DNA of 15,169 bases from Actinomycetota bacterium. GTDB lineage: Bacteria; Actinomycetota; Actinomycetes; Nanopelagicales; Nanopelagicaceae. The DNA is taken from NCBI GenBank assembly GCA_009924725.1, contig RFRA01000007.1, positions 1-15,169 of the forward strand, in the 5' to 3' direction. Below are positions 1-7,878 of this stretch, in pieces (position 1 is the first letter of the stretch; every line of letters starts with the position of its first letter). The position numbers and the translations under genes are program-made. The notes under the pieces are model-generated. The model did no database searches and had not been told where the DNA came from. It was given only the letters and a program-made list of their open reading frames with translations.

Positions 1-465
1 ATGGTTCCAATTGTGATGCTGTCGGCTAAAGGCGACACCCACGATGTCGTTCGTGGCCTTGAAGCCGGCGCCGATGATTACATGGTTAAACCATTTAGAC
101 ATCCATCAGAATTAATTGCGCGAATTCGCACTCGCTTACGTCGCACTAATACTGATATCTCAGGACTCTTAACTATTGCTGATCTAGTAATTGACGTTGT
201 TGCGCATCAGGTATCGCGTGCCGGAAAACAAATTGCACTGACTCGCCTAGAATTTGATCTGCTAGTTGCGCTAGCTCGCGAACCAGGTCGAGTCTTTTCG
301 CGCGATGCATTACTTAGTGAAGTTTGGGGTTATCGCCATTCAACCGATACCCGTCTAGTTAACGTTCACGTGCAACGTTTGCGCGCCAAAGTTGAACACG
401 ACCCCGAGCATCCGGAAATTGTTGTAACTGTGCGAGGTGTTGGTTACAAAGCCGGCGGCCAGTAA
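1..465 (+). CDS. mtrA: Response regulator MtrA, 3' part (5' end outside window)
   Basis: OmpR-family DNA-binding response regulator of the MtrAB system, which controls cell-envelope and division genes in actinobacteria. The visible 154 residues begin inside the receiver domain at the beta-4 segment (VPIVMLSAK). The conserved receiver Lys is K30 (MVKPF). A winged-helix output domain fills about residues 55-152, with EFDLLVALA, VWGYRH and the C-terminal VRGVGYKAG. Family members are about 225-230 residues long, so roughly 75 residues, including the phosphoacceptor Asp, lie left of the window. The ATG at base 1 aligns with an internal position and is not the start. The stop codon TAA is followed directly by the mtrB ATG, so the two genes are cotranscribed and probably translationally coupled. 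Confidence 0.95.
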   Translation: MVPIVMLSAKGDTHDVVRGLEAGADDYMVKPFRHPSELIARIRTRLRRTNTDISGLLTIADLVIDVVAHQVSRAGKQIALTRLEFDLLVALAREPGRVFSRDALLSEVWGYRHSTDTRLVNVHVQRLRAKVEHDPEHPEIVVTVRGVGYKAGGQ

Positions 466-2004
466 ATGCGATCTAGTGGTGCGCAAAAACCGCATTCTTT
501 AACGCTTCGAGTTGTTCTTTCCACCATTTTTCTTTCATTAGTCGTAATTTCAGTTACCGGCAGCACCCTTTACTCCAGACTTTCAGCGGGTATTAAGCAA
601 GTGAAAGTAGATACTTCGATTATCGAAGCTCGTTCAACCATATTTAGCGCCCAATATAGGCTTGCTATTGCTTCTGGAAATCCGAATGACTCGGTTCGGG
701 ATATTTTTAATTCAGTAATAACTTCAGCAACCACGATCGGAACAAATGAAAGTGGTCGCGAAGTCGTGATTCTGCGAGTTCCTGGATCTGCAATTGGTAA
801 AGAAAACTACGAAGTCAGTACTAATTTAGTATCAAGCGATTCAATTCCGCAGTATTTACGTAAGCGGGTACAGAATTCGGAGAGTCTTGAGTCAACGAAC
901 TTGCAAATTAATTATGCCGGCGCAACTTCGGTAGCTGGTTTTGCAGTTGGACAGCGAATAAGTATTCCCAAAGGTGGCGAATATGAAATGTATGTACTTT
1001 TCAGCTTAGCTGATCAGGCAGCTACATTGAGATTAATTAGTAGTTCTCTGTATTTAACTGGTTTAGCGTTAATCATTCTGATCGCCTTAATTATTTGGAT
1101 CGTGATTCGCCAAGTTGTAAAACCAGTTCGGGATGCAGTTAAAATCTCGCAACAGTTCACCGAAGGTGATTTCAGTCAGCGTATGCAAGTAAAGAGTAAT
1201 GATGAAATTGCTAGTCTCGGTAATGCATTTAATGCCATGGCTGAATCACTGGAAAAACAAATTGCGCGACTAGAAAATCTCTCTCGAGTTCAACAACGTT
1301 TCGTCTCTGATGTCTCGCATGAACTACGTACTCCACTAACGACGCTGCGCATGTCCTCTGAAGTTATTCACAATGCGCGTGAAGGATTTGAACCAGTAAT
1401 CGCTCGCAGCTCTGAACTATTAATTGGACAGATCGATCGCTTTGAACGCTTACTAGAGGATCTCCTTGAAATCAGTCGCTTTGATGCTGAGGTGGCCGTC
1501 CTAGAAGCGGTTGAATTCGACATCTGTGGCTCGCTAGAGCGTTGCATTGCTGATCTTTCGCAAGTTGGCACAGAAAATGGTGTGGAGATCAATCTAAATC
1601 GCCCTCGTGATTCGGTATTTGTAATTGGTGATATTCGAAGAGTTGAGCGAATTATGCGAAATCTATTAAGTAACGCGATTGATCATGCCGAAGGCAAGCC
1701 CGTAGAAGTGCGCATAATGGCCTCACCAGAAGATGTTGCTGTTGGAGTTCGAGATTACGGAGTTGGCATCGAGCCAAAGCTACTCAATCGGGTCTTTGAT
1801 CGTTTTTGGCGAGCTGACCCATCTCGTGCTCGAACTCGCGGTGGTACTGGTTTAGGTTTATCAATAGCCCTAGAAGATGCACGCTTGCACAATGGCGAAC
1901 TCGAGGCCTGGGGCGAACTGGGCAAAGGCACTCACTTTGTTCTTTATCTACCTAGACGCGCTGGTGATCAATTGCAATCTCGGTTAATTTCACTAAAGGG
2001 TTAG
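466..2004 (+). CDS. mtrB: Sensor histidine kinase MtrB
   Basis: Membrane sensor kinase partner of MtrA; 512 residues. Order of parts: a short cytoplasmic N-terminus, TM1 about 14-34, an extracytoplasmic sensor region about 35-190, TM2 about 193-214, HAMP about 215-267, the dimerisation/phosphoacceptor domain with H285 in SDVSHELRTP, and a HATPase domain. The ATPase motifs are all present: N-box N399 and N403 (RNLLSNAIDHA), G1 box DYGVGI 430-435, F-box FDRFW 444-448, G2 box GGTGLGLSIA 459-468. It should therefore be an active kinase. Its ATG abuts the mtrA stop. lpqB, which usually follows mtrB and encodes an interacting lipoprotein, is missing; comF comes next after 56 bases. Confidence 0.96.
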   Translation: MRSSGAQKPHSLTLRVVLSTIFLSLVVISVTGSTLYSRLSAGIKQVKVDTSIIEARSTIFSAQYRLAIASGNPNDSVRDIFNSVITSATTIGTNESGREVVILRVPGSAIGKENYEVSTNLVSSDSIPQYLRKRVQNSESLESTNLQINYAGATSVAGFAVGQRISIPKGGEYEMYVLFSLADQAATLRLISSSLYLTGLALIILIALIIWIVIRQVVKPVRDAVKISQQFTEGDFSQRMQVKSNDEIASLGNAFNAMAESLEKQIARLENLSRVQQRFVSDVSHELRTPLTTLRMSSEVIHNAREGFEPVIARSSELLIGQIDRFERLLEDLLEISRFDAEVAVLEAVEFDICGSLERCIADLSQVGTENGVEINLNRPRDSVFVIGDIRRVERIMRNLLSNAIDHAEGKPVEVRIMASPEDVAVGVRDYGVGIEPKLLNRVFDRFWRADPSRARTRGGTGLGLSIALEDARLHNGELEAWGELGKGTHFVLYLPRRAGDQLQSRLISLKG

Positions 2005-2060
2005 CCACATCTGATCTTTAGCTGGCAAATTAATTCTTCGCTCGAGCCTAGCCTTGCTAC

Positions 2061-2708
2061 ATGCACTTATTCTCAGATTTTAAATATTTGCTTTTTCCAA
2101 CTAGATGCTTTGGTTGTCGTGAACTTGGTTATTCAATCTGTTCTCAATGCCGGAAACTATGGAACCCGCACATCTATCAAAGTCGAATCTCTAATTTAAC
2201 TGTTTACTCAGCGATTCCGTATTCGCCGGTGGCAAAGAACATTTTATTGGCGGCAAAAGAACAGAATATAAAATCGGCAGATCTGCTAGTACTAGCTGCT
2301 TTGAGAGCATCACTACAAGGACTACTTCAGAAACATTCTGGGTGCGCACTAGTACCAATTCCATCTAGGAGTTCTTCTAACCGCAGACGCGGTAGAGATT
2401 TCATCCACGAGATAGCGATCTCAGTTGCCAAAGATTTCGGCGTGGCTGTTCTACCACTGCTAACACATCAAAGAATTATTCGTGATCAAAGTAAATTGAA
2501 TATTGCCAGCAGGCGCGAGAATTTGGCTATGGCGCTGACCGTAAAACCTGAATTCCCTGGGAACTATTCAGGCGAGAAAGTCGTTATTTTGGATGATCTG
2601 GTAACGACTGGAGCCACCATCAATGAGGCGTACCGTGCCTTAACCAGAGGTGGGTTTAAGGTGCAGGCTGCTGCTACGGCTTGTGTGGCGCTGCGTAGGC
2701 GTGAATAA
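2061..2708 (+). CDS. comF: ComF-type phosphoribosyltransferase-like protein
   Basis: ComF/GntX-family protein, 215 residues. The N-terminus carries four cysteines in two CxxC pairs (C16, C19, C27, C30), the zinc-ribbon typical of the family. The C-terminal half is a type I phosphoribosyltransferase fold with a clear PRPP-binding loop at 174-186 (VVILDDLVTTGAT). Before it are the family segments NRRRGRDF (about 107-114) and DQSKLNIASRREN (about 142-154). ComF proteins are tied to DNA uptake in naturally competent bacteria, but most actinobacterial members have no demonstrated substrate. It lies in its usual position between mtrB and secA. No convincing Shine-Dalgarno precedes the ATG. hpf, often found between comF and secA, is absent. 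Confidence 0.92.
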   Translation: MHLFSDFKYLLFPTRCFGCRELGYSICSQCRKLWNPHIYQSRISNLTVYSAIPYSPVAKNILLAAKEQNIKSADLLVLAALRASLQGLLQKHSGCALVPIPSRSSSNRRRGRDFIHEIAISVAKDFGVAVLPLLTHQRIIRDQSKLNIASRRENLAMALTVKPEFPGNYSGEKVVILDDLVTTGATINEAYRALTRGGFKVQAAATACVALRRRE

Positions 2709-2805
2709 CCCCTAAGATTGGGGAGTTATCCCTTAAGTTGGCACTGGTTTTTTTAAGAACTGGCAATTGTCAGCAATAGTAACTTTGAAAGGTCTGGGTG
2801 GCTCA

Positions 2806-5472
2806 ATGCCTGCAATTCTCGATCGGATTATGCGTGCCGGCGAAGGTCGCATCCTAAAGGAGTTGAGCAAGACCGTTGTAAAAGTAAATTCTTTTGAGGC
2901 AGCCACCGTTGCCCTAACTGATGAAGAACTTCGCGCCAAGACCGCTGAATTCAAGGCACGTTATGCCAAGGGTGAATCCCTTGATGATTTATTGCCCGAA
3001 GCTTTCGCCACAGTTCGCGAAGCCGCAAAACGCACATTAGGGCAACGTCATTACGACGTACAGTTAATGGGCGGCGCAGCGCTTCACTTGGGAAATATTG
3101 CCGAAATGCGCACTGGTGAAGGTAAGACTCTGGTTGCAACGCTTCCTTCTTACTTAAATGCGATCGCTGGCAAAGGTGTACACGTTGTAACTGTTAATGA
3201 CTATCTCGCAGAGCGTGATAGTGAATGGATGGGCCGTATTCACCGTTTCTTGGGGCTGACTGTTGGCGTGATTTTAAACAACATGACTCCAGCAGAACGT
3301 CGCGATGCGTATAACTGCGATATTACTTATGGCACAAATAATGAATTTGGCTTTGATTACCTGCGCGACAACATGGCTTGGTCACTTGATGATTGCGTAC
3401 AACGCGAACATTTTTTCGCAGTAGTTGACGAAGTAGACTCGATTTTAATCGATGAAGCCCGTACCCCTCTGATTATTTCGGGTCCCGCTGATAAAGCGAC
3501 TAAGTGGTACGTCGAGTTCGCAAATATTGTTTTAAAGCTTGAGCGAGATGTTCACTATGAAATTGATGAGAAAAAGAAAACTGTAGGCATCCTTGAAGAA
3601 GGTGTAACTCGCGTAGAAGAGTTGCTGCAGATTGAAAACCTTTACGAGGCCGTCAATACGCCGATGATTGGGTACTTGAATAATGCAGTGCGTGCAAAAG
3701 AGCTTTTCAAGCGCGATAAAGATTATGTAGTTATGAATGGCGAACTTCTAATTGTTGATGAGCACACCGGTCGCATGTTGGCCGGCCGTCGCTACAGTGA
3801 AGGCCTACATCAAGCGCTCGAAGCTAAAGAGCGCATTGAAATCAAAGATGAAAACCAGACTTTGGCAACCATTACTTTGCAGAACTACTTCCGCTTATAT
3901 AAAACTATTTCTGGCATGACTGGTACAGCAATGACTGAGGCATCTGAATTTCATCAGATTTATAAACTTGGCGTGGTGCCGATTCCAACTAACCGCGGAA
4001 TGGTGCGTATCGATCAGGCGGATTTGGTTTATAAATCTGAGATCGGCAAATTTAACGCGGTAGCAAAAGATATTGTTGAACGTCATCGCAAGGGTCAACC
4101 AGTTCTAGTTGGTACCGTCAGCGTTGAAAAGTCTGAAGAACTATCGGCGATCTTGCGCAAGTCAGGTGTTGCCCACGAAGTTCTAAATGCGAAACATCAC
4201 GAACGCGAAGCCACGATTATTGCTCGTGCCGGAATTAAAGGTGCTGTAACCGTTGCTACCAACATGGCAGGACGCGGTACTGACATCATGCTCGGTGGCA
4301 ACCCAGAGTTCATGGCAGATTTCGAACTACAGCGCCGTGGAATTTCGCCAGTAGATAACGCGGCTGAATACGAAGCAGCATGGCCAGTCGAGATTGCTCG
4401 TCAAAAAGCAGCTGTTGCGAAGGAGCACGAAGAAGTTATCGCCCTTGGTGGGCTTTACGTTCTTGGCACTGAACGCCATGAATCTCGTCGTATTGATAAT
4501 CAGCTGCGCGGCCGTTCCGGTCGTCAAGGCGATCCTGGTGAATCACGTTTCTATCTTTCACTTCAAGATGACTTAATGCGTCGCTTTAATTCAGGCATCG
4601 TAGAGCGTGTTTTATCGGCTGCCGGAATTCCAGAGGATGAACCAATCGAATCAAAGATGGTCAGCAATGCAATTCGTTCGGCTCAGACCCAAGTTGAAGC
4701 ACAGAACTTCGAAATTCGTAAGAATGTTTTGAAGTATGACGATGTAATGAACCGTCAACGCGAGGTAATTTATGGTGAGCGTCGCTTAGTTCTAGAAGGA
4801 AAAGATCTCAAGGAACAAGTTATTGAATTTATGCAAGATACCCTCTCCGCATATGTCGATGCGGCAACTGCTTCGGGATATGCCGAAGACTGGGATCTCG
4901 AGACGCTTTGGAACCATCTCAAAGTCATCTACCCAATCTCATTTAGCCCAGCTGATCTTGATGCCGAACTTGGGGGTCGCGCTGGCCTCGATGCTGAACT
5001 CCTAAAGCACCGGGTTATCGAAGATCTAGCCAAGGCATATGCAGATCGTGAAAACTCACTGAGTTCTGAAGTCACTCGTGAGCTAGAACGTAAAGTTCTG
5101 CTTTCGGTACTTGATCGCAAATGGCGCGAACATCTTTACGAAATGGACTATCTACAAGAAGGCATTGGCCTTCGCGCGATGGCCCAACGTGATCCATTGG
5201 TTGAATATCAGCGTGAAGGTTACGAATTATTTGCAGCCATGATGGATGCAATTAAAGAAGAGATCGCTGGCTTCCTTTTCAATGTCGAAGTCACTGTTGA
5301 ATCATCTGAGGTCCAAGCAAAGGGCATTGAAGCAAAACCAGTTTCACCAATTGGGTTGCAGTACAGCGCAGCTGATGAAAATGGCAATGTAACCAAGAAC
5401 GACGTTTCGCGAAATGCGCCCTGCCCTTGTGGTTCTGGAAAGAAGTACAAGCGTTGTCATGGCGGCGCTTAA
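2806..5472 (+). CDS. secA: Preprotein translocase ATPase SecA
   Basis: Motor ATPase that drives unfolded preproteins through SecYEG at the inner face of the membrane; 888 residues, a normal length. I choose the ATG at 2806 because the family begins MPAILD; an in-frame TTG 39 bases upstream would add 13 non-family residues. A GGGTGG stretch about 4 bases upstream may serve as ribosome binding site. Visible motifs: Walker A MRTGEGKT 101-108, Walker B VVDEVDSILIDEA about 206-218, NBD2 motif TNMAGRGTD 485-493 and QLRGRSGRQGDPGES from 566. The C-terminal zinc motif CPCGSGKKYKRCH has C873, C875, C884 and H885, which in this family contact SecB and/or ribosomes. As the SecA with full catalytic and zinc motifs in the mtrAB cluster, it corresponds to the housekeeping SecA1. 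Confidence 0.98.
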   Translation: MPAILDRIMRAGEGRILKELSKTVVKVNSFEAATVALTDEELRAKTAEFKARYAKGESLDDLLPEAFATVREAAKRTLGQRHYDVQLMGGAALHLGNIAEMRTGEGKTLVATLPSYLNAIAGKGVHVVTVNDYLAERDSEWMGRIHRFLGLTVGVILNNMTPAERRDAYNCDITYGTNNEFGFDYLRDNMAWSLDDCVQREHFFAVVDEVDSILIDEARTPLIISGPADKATKWYVEFANIVLKLERDVHYEIDEKKKTVGILEEGVTRVEELLQIENLYEAVNTPMIGYLNNAVRAKELFKRDKDYVVMNGELLIVDEHTGRMLAGRRYSEGLHQALEAKERIEIKDENQTLATITLQNYFRLYKTISGMTGTAMTEASEFHQIYKLGVVPIPTNRGMVRIDQADLVYKSEIGKFNAVAKDIVERHRKGQPVLVGTVSVEKSEELSAILRKSGVAHEVLNAKHHEREATIIARAGIKGAVTVATNMAGRGTDIMLGGNPEFMADFELQRRGISPVDNAAEYEAAWPVEIARQKAAVAKEHEEVIALGGLYVLGTERHESRRIDNQLRGRSGRQGDPGESRFYLSLQDDLMRRFNSGIVERVLSAAGIPEDEPIESKMVSNAIRSAQTQVEAQNFEIRKNVLKYDDVMNRQREVIYGERRLVLEGKDLKEQVIEFMQDTLSAYVDAATASGYAEDWDLETLWNHLKVIYPISFSPADLDAELGGRAGLDAELLKHRVIEDLAKAYADRENSLSSEVTRELERKVLLSVLDRKWREHLYEMDYLQEGIGLRAMAQRDPLVEYQREGYELFAAMMDAIKEEIAGFLFNVEVTVESSEVQAKGIEAKPVSPIGLQYSAADENGNVTKNDVSRNAPCPCGSGKKYKRCHGGA

Positions 5473-5503
5473 CTCATAGACCTATAGATATTTTCAACTT
5501 TAG

Positions 5504-6028
5504 TTAAATCAGAAATAGCTCAGTACATAGCCATTTCTGATCAATACCTTCAAAACGCATTACCAATGAGCGCAGCCGGTCGCCGTATCTAACGGTTAAC
5601 ACTGATTCTGCGATCCCATCTAACGGTTGATTCACATGCAGCTTTCTAATCCGACCAATGTTTTTAACCGAGCCGGTATCTGCGACTAACTTGGCGAAAA
5701 TATTACTATGTGTCCATCTTGCTAATTGTGCAGCCGGACGTTTGCCAGCCCAGATCTCAAGTGCGCTAACTCCGTACTTCAAGGCCCATCCGCTTATCTC
5801 CGGTAACTCACTCGCCGAAGTAGGCATTGGCGCAAAATCGGGGTCGTATTCATCCCCATATGAAGTTGGGATCAGATACAACTTTGCTTTCTGTGGCGCT
5901 TCAACAGGCACAGGGGAGCGAAATAGGTCTAGTACTGGGTGTCCCGGGATCTCATCTTGGTTACTTGAAATCAGTGAAAAAGTTATGGTTTGGAAAATTG
6001 GTTCAACGGATAAATCAGTAGTTGTCAT
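5504..6028 (-). CDS. Rv3235-family protein
   Basis: 174-residue protein of unknown function, recognised by its C-terminal half. RPAAQLARW (97-105), IRKLHVNQPLDGIAE (127-141) and MRFEGIDQKWLCTEL (157-171) match the pattern of the actinobacterial Rv3235/DUF6459 family, in which a conserved RP..QL.RW helix is followed by a beta-rich domain ending in EG.D..W.C. The N-terminal 80 residues look low in conservation and partly disordered. No signal peptide or membrane segment is visible, so a cytoplasmic location is likely. It is convergent with secA (31-base gap) and divergent from the SAF-domain gene. Location next to secA is typical of the family in actinobacteria and hints at an envelope or secretion link, but no activity is known to me. 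The ATG is at 6026-6028; no strong ribosome binding site is seen. Confidence 0.83.
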   Translation of the reverse strand: MTTTDLSVEPIFQTITFSLISSNQDEIPGHPVLDLFRSPVPVEAPQKAKLYLIPTSYGDEYDPDFAPMPTSASELPEISGWALKYGVSALEIWAGKRPAAQLARWTHSNIFAKLVADTGSVKNIGRIRKLHVNQPLDGIAESVLTVRYGDRLRSLVMRFEGIDQKWLCTELFLI

Positions 6029-6073
6029 GGCTAGAGAATTTCTTTTGCAAGGCTGGCTCAGATCACTCCAATT

Positions 6074-6128
6074 GATGACTCGGACTCATCCGAAAGGATG
6101 ACTGTGGATGAGGAGACTACGAAAGTCT
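6074..6128 (+). promoter_or_regulatory. Structured leader with competing hairpins upstream of the SAF-domain gene
   Basis: The 114-base region between the divergent Rv3235-like and SAF genes holds compact stem-loop potential. TCATCC-GAAA-GGATGA (6086-6101) is a perfect 6-bp stem closed by a GNRA tetraloop. AGACT-ACGAA-AGTCT (6114-6128) is a second 5-bp stem. The strand CTCATCC (6085-6091) can instead pair over 7 bp with GGATGAG (6106-6112), or its TCATC with an upstream GATGA (6074-6078), so the folds are mutually exclusive. AGGAG (6111-6115), a Shine-Dalgarno-like word, overlaps two of these arms. It lies 27 bases before the first possible start, unusually far. I match it to no known riboswitch class. 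Confidence 0.35.
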
Positions 6129-6142
6129 GTTGGCGTCGTTAG

Positions 6143-6751
6143 ATGCCTTTTATGTCTATTAAGAAATCGAAAATTCAAGCTCGCGTACTAGTTGCAACAT
6201 CATTGCTAGTCGCTTCTATCTGCTCAAGCATCCTAATTTCAACCCTCTCAAATCAAAAGCAAAGTTTCTGGATTGCAAATCGCGAATTAACTCCAGGACA
6301 ACAAATTGCTGCCACTGACATTTCAAAAGTCCAAGTTAACATCTCGGCGATCTCTGATAATTACGTGCCTTCTAGCGTAAATCCAATTGGCAGTATTGTG
6401 ATAAATCGAATTCAACGTACTTCGTTGATTGCGACTCAATCAATTAGTTCGCAAAGCGAAGCCATAAATAGTGCTGAAGTTTCATTAACAATTAGAGCAA
6501 TTGATTTGCCGGGTACAGTTTTGGCTGGTGATCGAATAAGTATCTATCTTCTAGAAGATGCCGAGGCAGGAGCTTTTCCGTCAGAACCAGAGCTAGTGTT
6601 GAGTGATATTTATTTAGGCGCTATTGAGCGCAAAAATTCTAACTTCGGTTCGGAAGCTGCAATAACCATTGCAATTGGACGAGAAGAGATTTCCGATGTG
6701 CTCAGAGCTACTACCTATGGCCGATTAGTGGTGGTGAAACTACATGGTTGA
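6143..6751 (+). CDS. SAF-domain / CpaB-like membrane-anchored protein
   Basis: 202-residue protein with one N-terminal membrane segment (about 15-35) after a basic cytoplasmic start, so most of it should lie outside the membrane. A SAF-like domain follows (about 42-105, with ANRELTPGQQIAATDI), then a CpaB/RcpC-like beta domain (about 111-200, with GTVLAGDRISIYLL). CpaB proteins belong to Flp/Tad pilus assembly. Here only a CpaE-like ATPase accompanies it; no TadA, TadB, TadC or pilin gene is visible. An in-frame TAG immediately precedes the ATG at 6143, so translation starts there or at the ATG at 6152. The gene overlaps the next by 8 bases (ATGGTTGA), indicating coupled translation. The exact role is inferred and uncertain. 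Confidence 0.78.
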   Translation: MPFMSIKKSKIQARVLVATSLLVASICSSILISTLSNQKQSFWIANRELTPGQQIAATDISKVQVNISAISDNYVPSSVNPIGSIVINRIQRTSLIATQSISSQSEAINSAEVSLTIRAIDLPGTVLAGDRISIYLLEDAEAGAFPSEPELVLSDIYLGAIERKNSNFGSEAAITIAIGREEISDVLRATTYGRLVVVKLHG

Positions 6752-7841
6752 AAGTAGTACTCATACGATAATTACCGCGATATCGGATAGTAATTTTGAA
6801 AGCTTTGTATCTAGTAATTTGCATTCTCAAGGTTGGGACATTGTGGCTAGAGCGGTAGATGTTGCCGCTTTACAGGTATTCCTAACTCAGAATCGTGAGA
6901 ATGCAAAGAATTCAATTTTGATTTATGCCCCAGATTTACCGGGCTTTAGCGATGACTTGGTTGCAAACTTACGTTCTCATTTTCGTCACGTAATTGGCTA
7001 CGGTACCGAGTCCGAGTTGGCTAGCTTTGATTCGCTATCACCAAGACCAACAGACCCAATCGAATTAGTCTCACAAATTCGCTCTGTCCTGCGTCGAGAA
7101 TTTCGCGAACCGCTAATTTCGAGCCATAAAGTAAGCAATTTAGCTGGCGCCAAGGTTATTGCGATTGCCTCGGCCGGCTCTGCTACCGGAGCTACGACCT
7201 TGGCGTTGAATCTGGCGATGGAATCTAGTTTGTTAGAAAAGCGAACCCTGCTAATTGATGGCAATTCAATCGAACCCACAATAGCCATAGCACTGGAACT
7301 ACGTAACTTGCGAGGTGACCAGAATCCTAGATTGATCTCACAACTTCTTTGGGCCTATGAATTAACGGAGAGCAAGAGTGCCAACTTCGATAAATTTATG
7401 ACTGGTGCTTATGCTAACTTCGATTTAATCATTATCGATCTTGGCTCAATTTCTAATTTGGCCATGAAGTTAACTGATCGTCGCTGGAATTCCCAATGTC
7501 TGATTTGGAGTAGTGATAACTGCGATGAAATTTGGATAAATTCCAGGCCTGATGAGGTTGGTCGCTTCAGATTAACTCGACTAATTCAGGAATTAACCAA
7601 GAATAAAATCAAAGCTAAGTTGCAATTTGTAGCGAATTTAGAAGTCCCTCGTCGCCGGAGTGATCAGGGAGCGCATGAGTTAGCGGCACAAATAGATCAG
7701 TTAAATCCGCTAAATCGATTGACTTTACCTAGAGATAACCGGGCAGTCGCAGCTGCGGCAACTACTAGTACTTCGCTCAGTGAGGCCAGCCCAAAATCGA
7801 TGTTGCGCAAGGCGATTCTCAAAATTGCAAGCGAGGTCTAG
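6744..7841 (+). CDS. CpaE/MinD-like P-loop protein with degenerate Walker A
   Basis: 365-residue protein with two parts. Residues 1-125 resemble the receiver-like N-terminal domain of CpaE/TadZ proteins. Residues 135-365 form a MinD/ParA-type fold: the P-loop region ASAGSATGATT (142-152), a TLLIDGNS strand with D172, and a Walker-B-like strand FDLIIIDLGS (226-235, D232). The P-loop has neither the usual GKT lysine (Ala at 150) nor the deviant N-terminal lysine of MinD. Actinobacterial CpaE-like proteins of the Rv3660c type, as I recall them, also have GAS/GAT there. ATP binding may persist with weak or no hydrolysis. It overlaps the SAF gene and probably acts with it as a membrane-localising module. 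Its partner pilus genes are not in this window. Confidence 0.8.
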   Translation: MVESSTHTIITAISDSNFESFVSSNLHSQGWDIVARAVDVAALQVFLTQNRENAKNSILIYAPDLPGFSDDLVANLRSHFRHVIGYGTESELASFDSLSPRPTDPIELVSQIRSVLRREFREPLISSHKVSNLAGAKVIAIASAGSATGATTLALNLAMESSLLEKRTLLIDGNSIEPTIAIALELRNLRGDQNPRLISQLLWAYELTESKSANFDKFMTGAYANFDLIIIDLGSISNLAMKLTDRRWNSQCLIWSSDNCDEIWINSRPDEVGRFRLTRLIQELTKNKIKAKLQFVANLEVPRRRSDQGAHELAAQIDQLNPLNRLTLPRDNRAVAAAATTSTSLSEASPKSMLRKAILKIASEV

Positions 7842-7878
7842 TTTTAGGCTGTGGTGAATCTTCCAATAGAGTTAGCCC

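Noticed and set aside
1..3. ATG at base 1 as the start of mtrA
   Set aside because: It aligns with the middle of the receiver domain; the real start lies outside the window.
2706..2728. Hairpin TAACCCC/GGGGAGTTA as a terminator after comF
   Set aside because: The stem has a bulge, overlaps the comF stop, and the T-run is about 20 bases further on, so it does not look like an intrinsic terminator.
2767..2805. Upstream TTG start for secA
   Set aside because: It adds 13 residues that do not fit the family, and homologs start at MPAILD; the ATG at 2806 is preferred.
5658..6101. 147-codon open frame on the plus strand
   Set aside because: It lies antisense across most of the Rv3235-family gene, which has recognisable family motifs; the plus-strand product shows none.
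6086..6128. c-di-GMP-I type riboswitch, suggested by CCGAAAGG
   Set aside because: The GNRA hairpin alone is present; the conserved core of that class (CACGCA...GCAAA region) is not.
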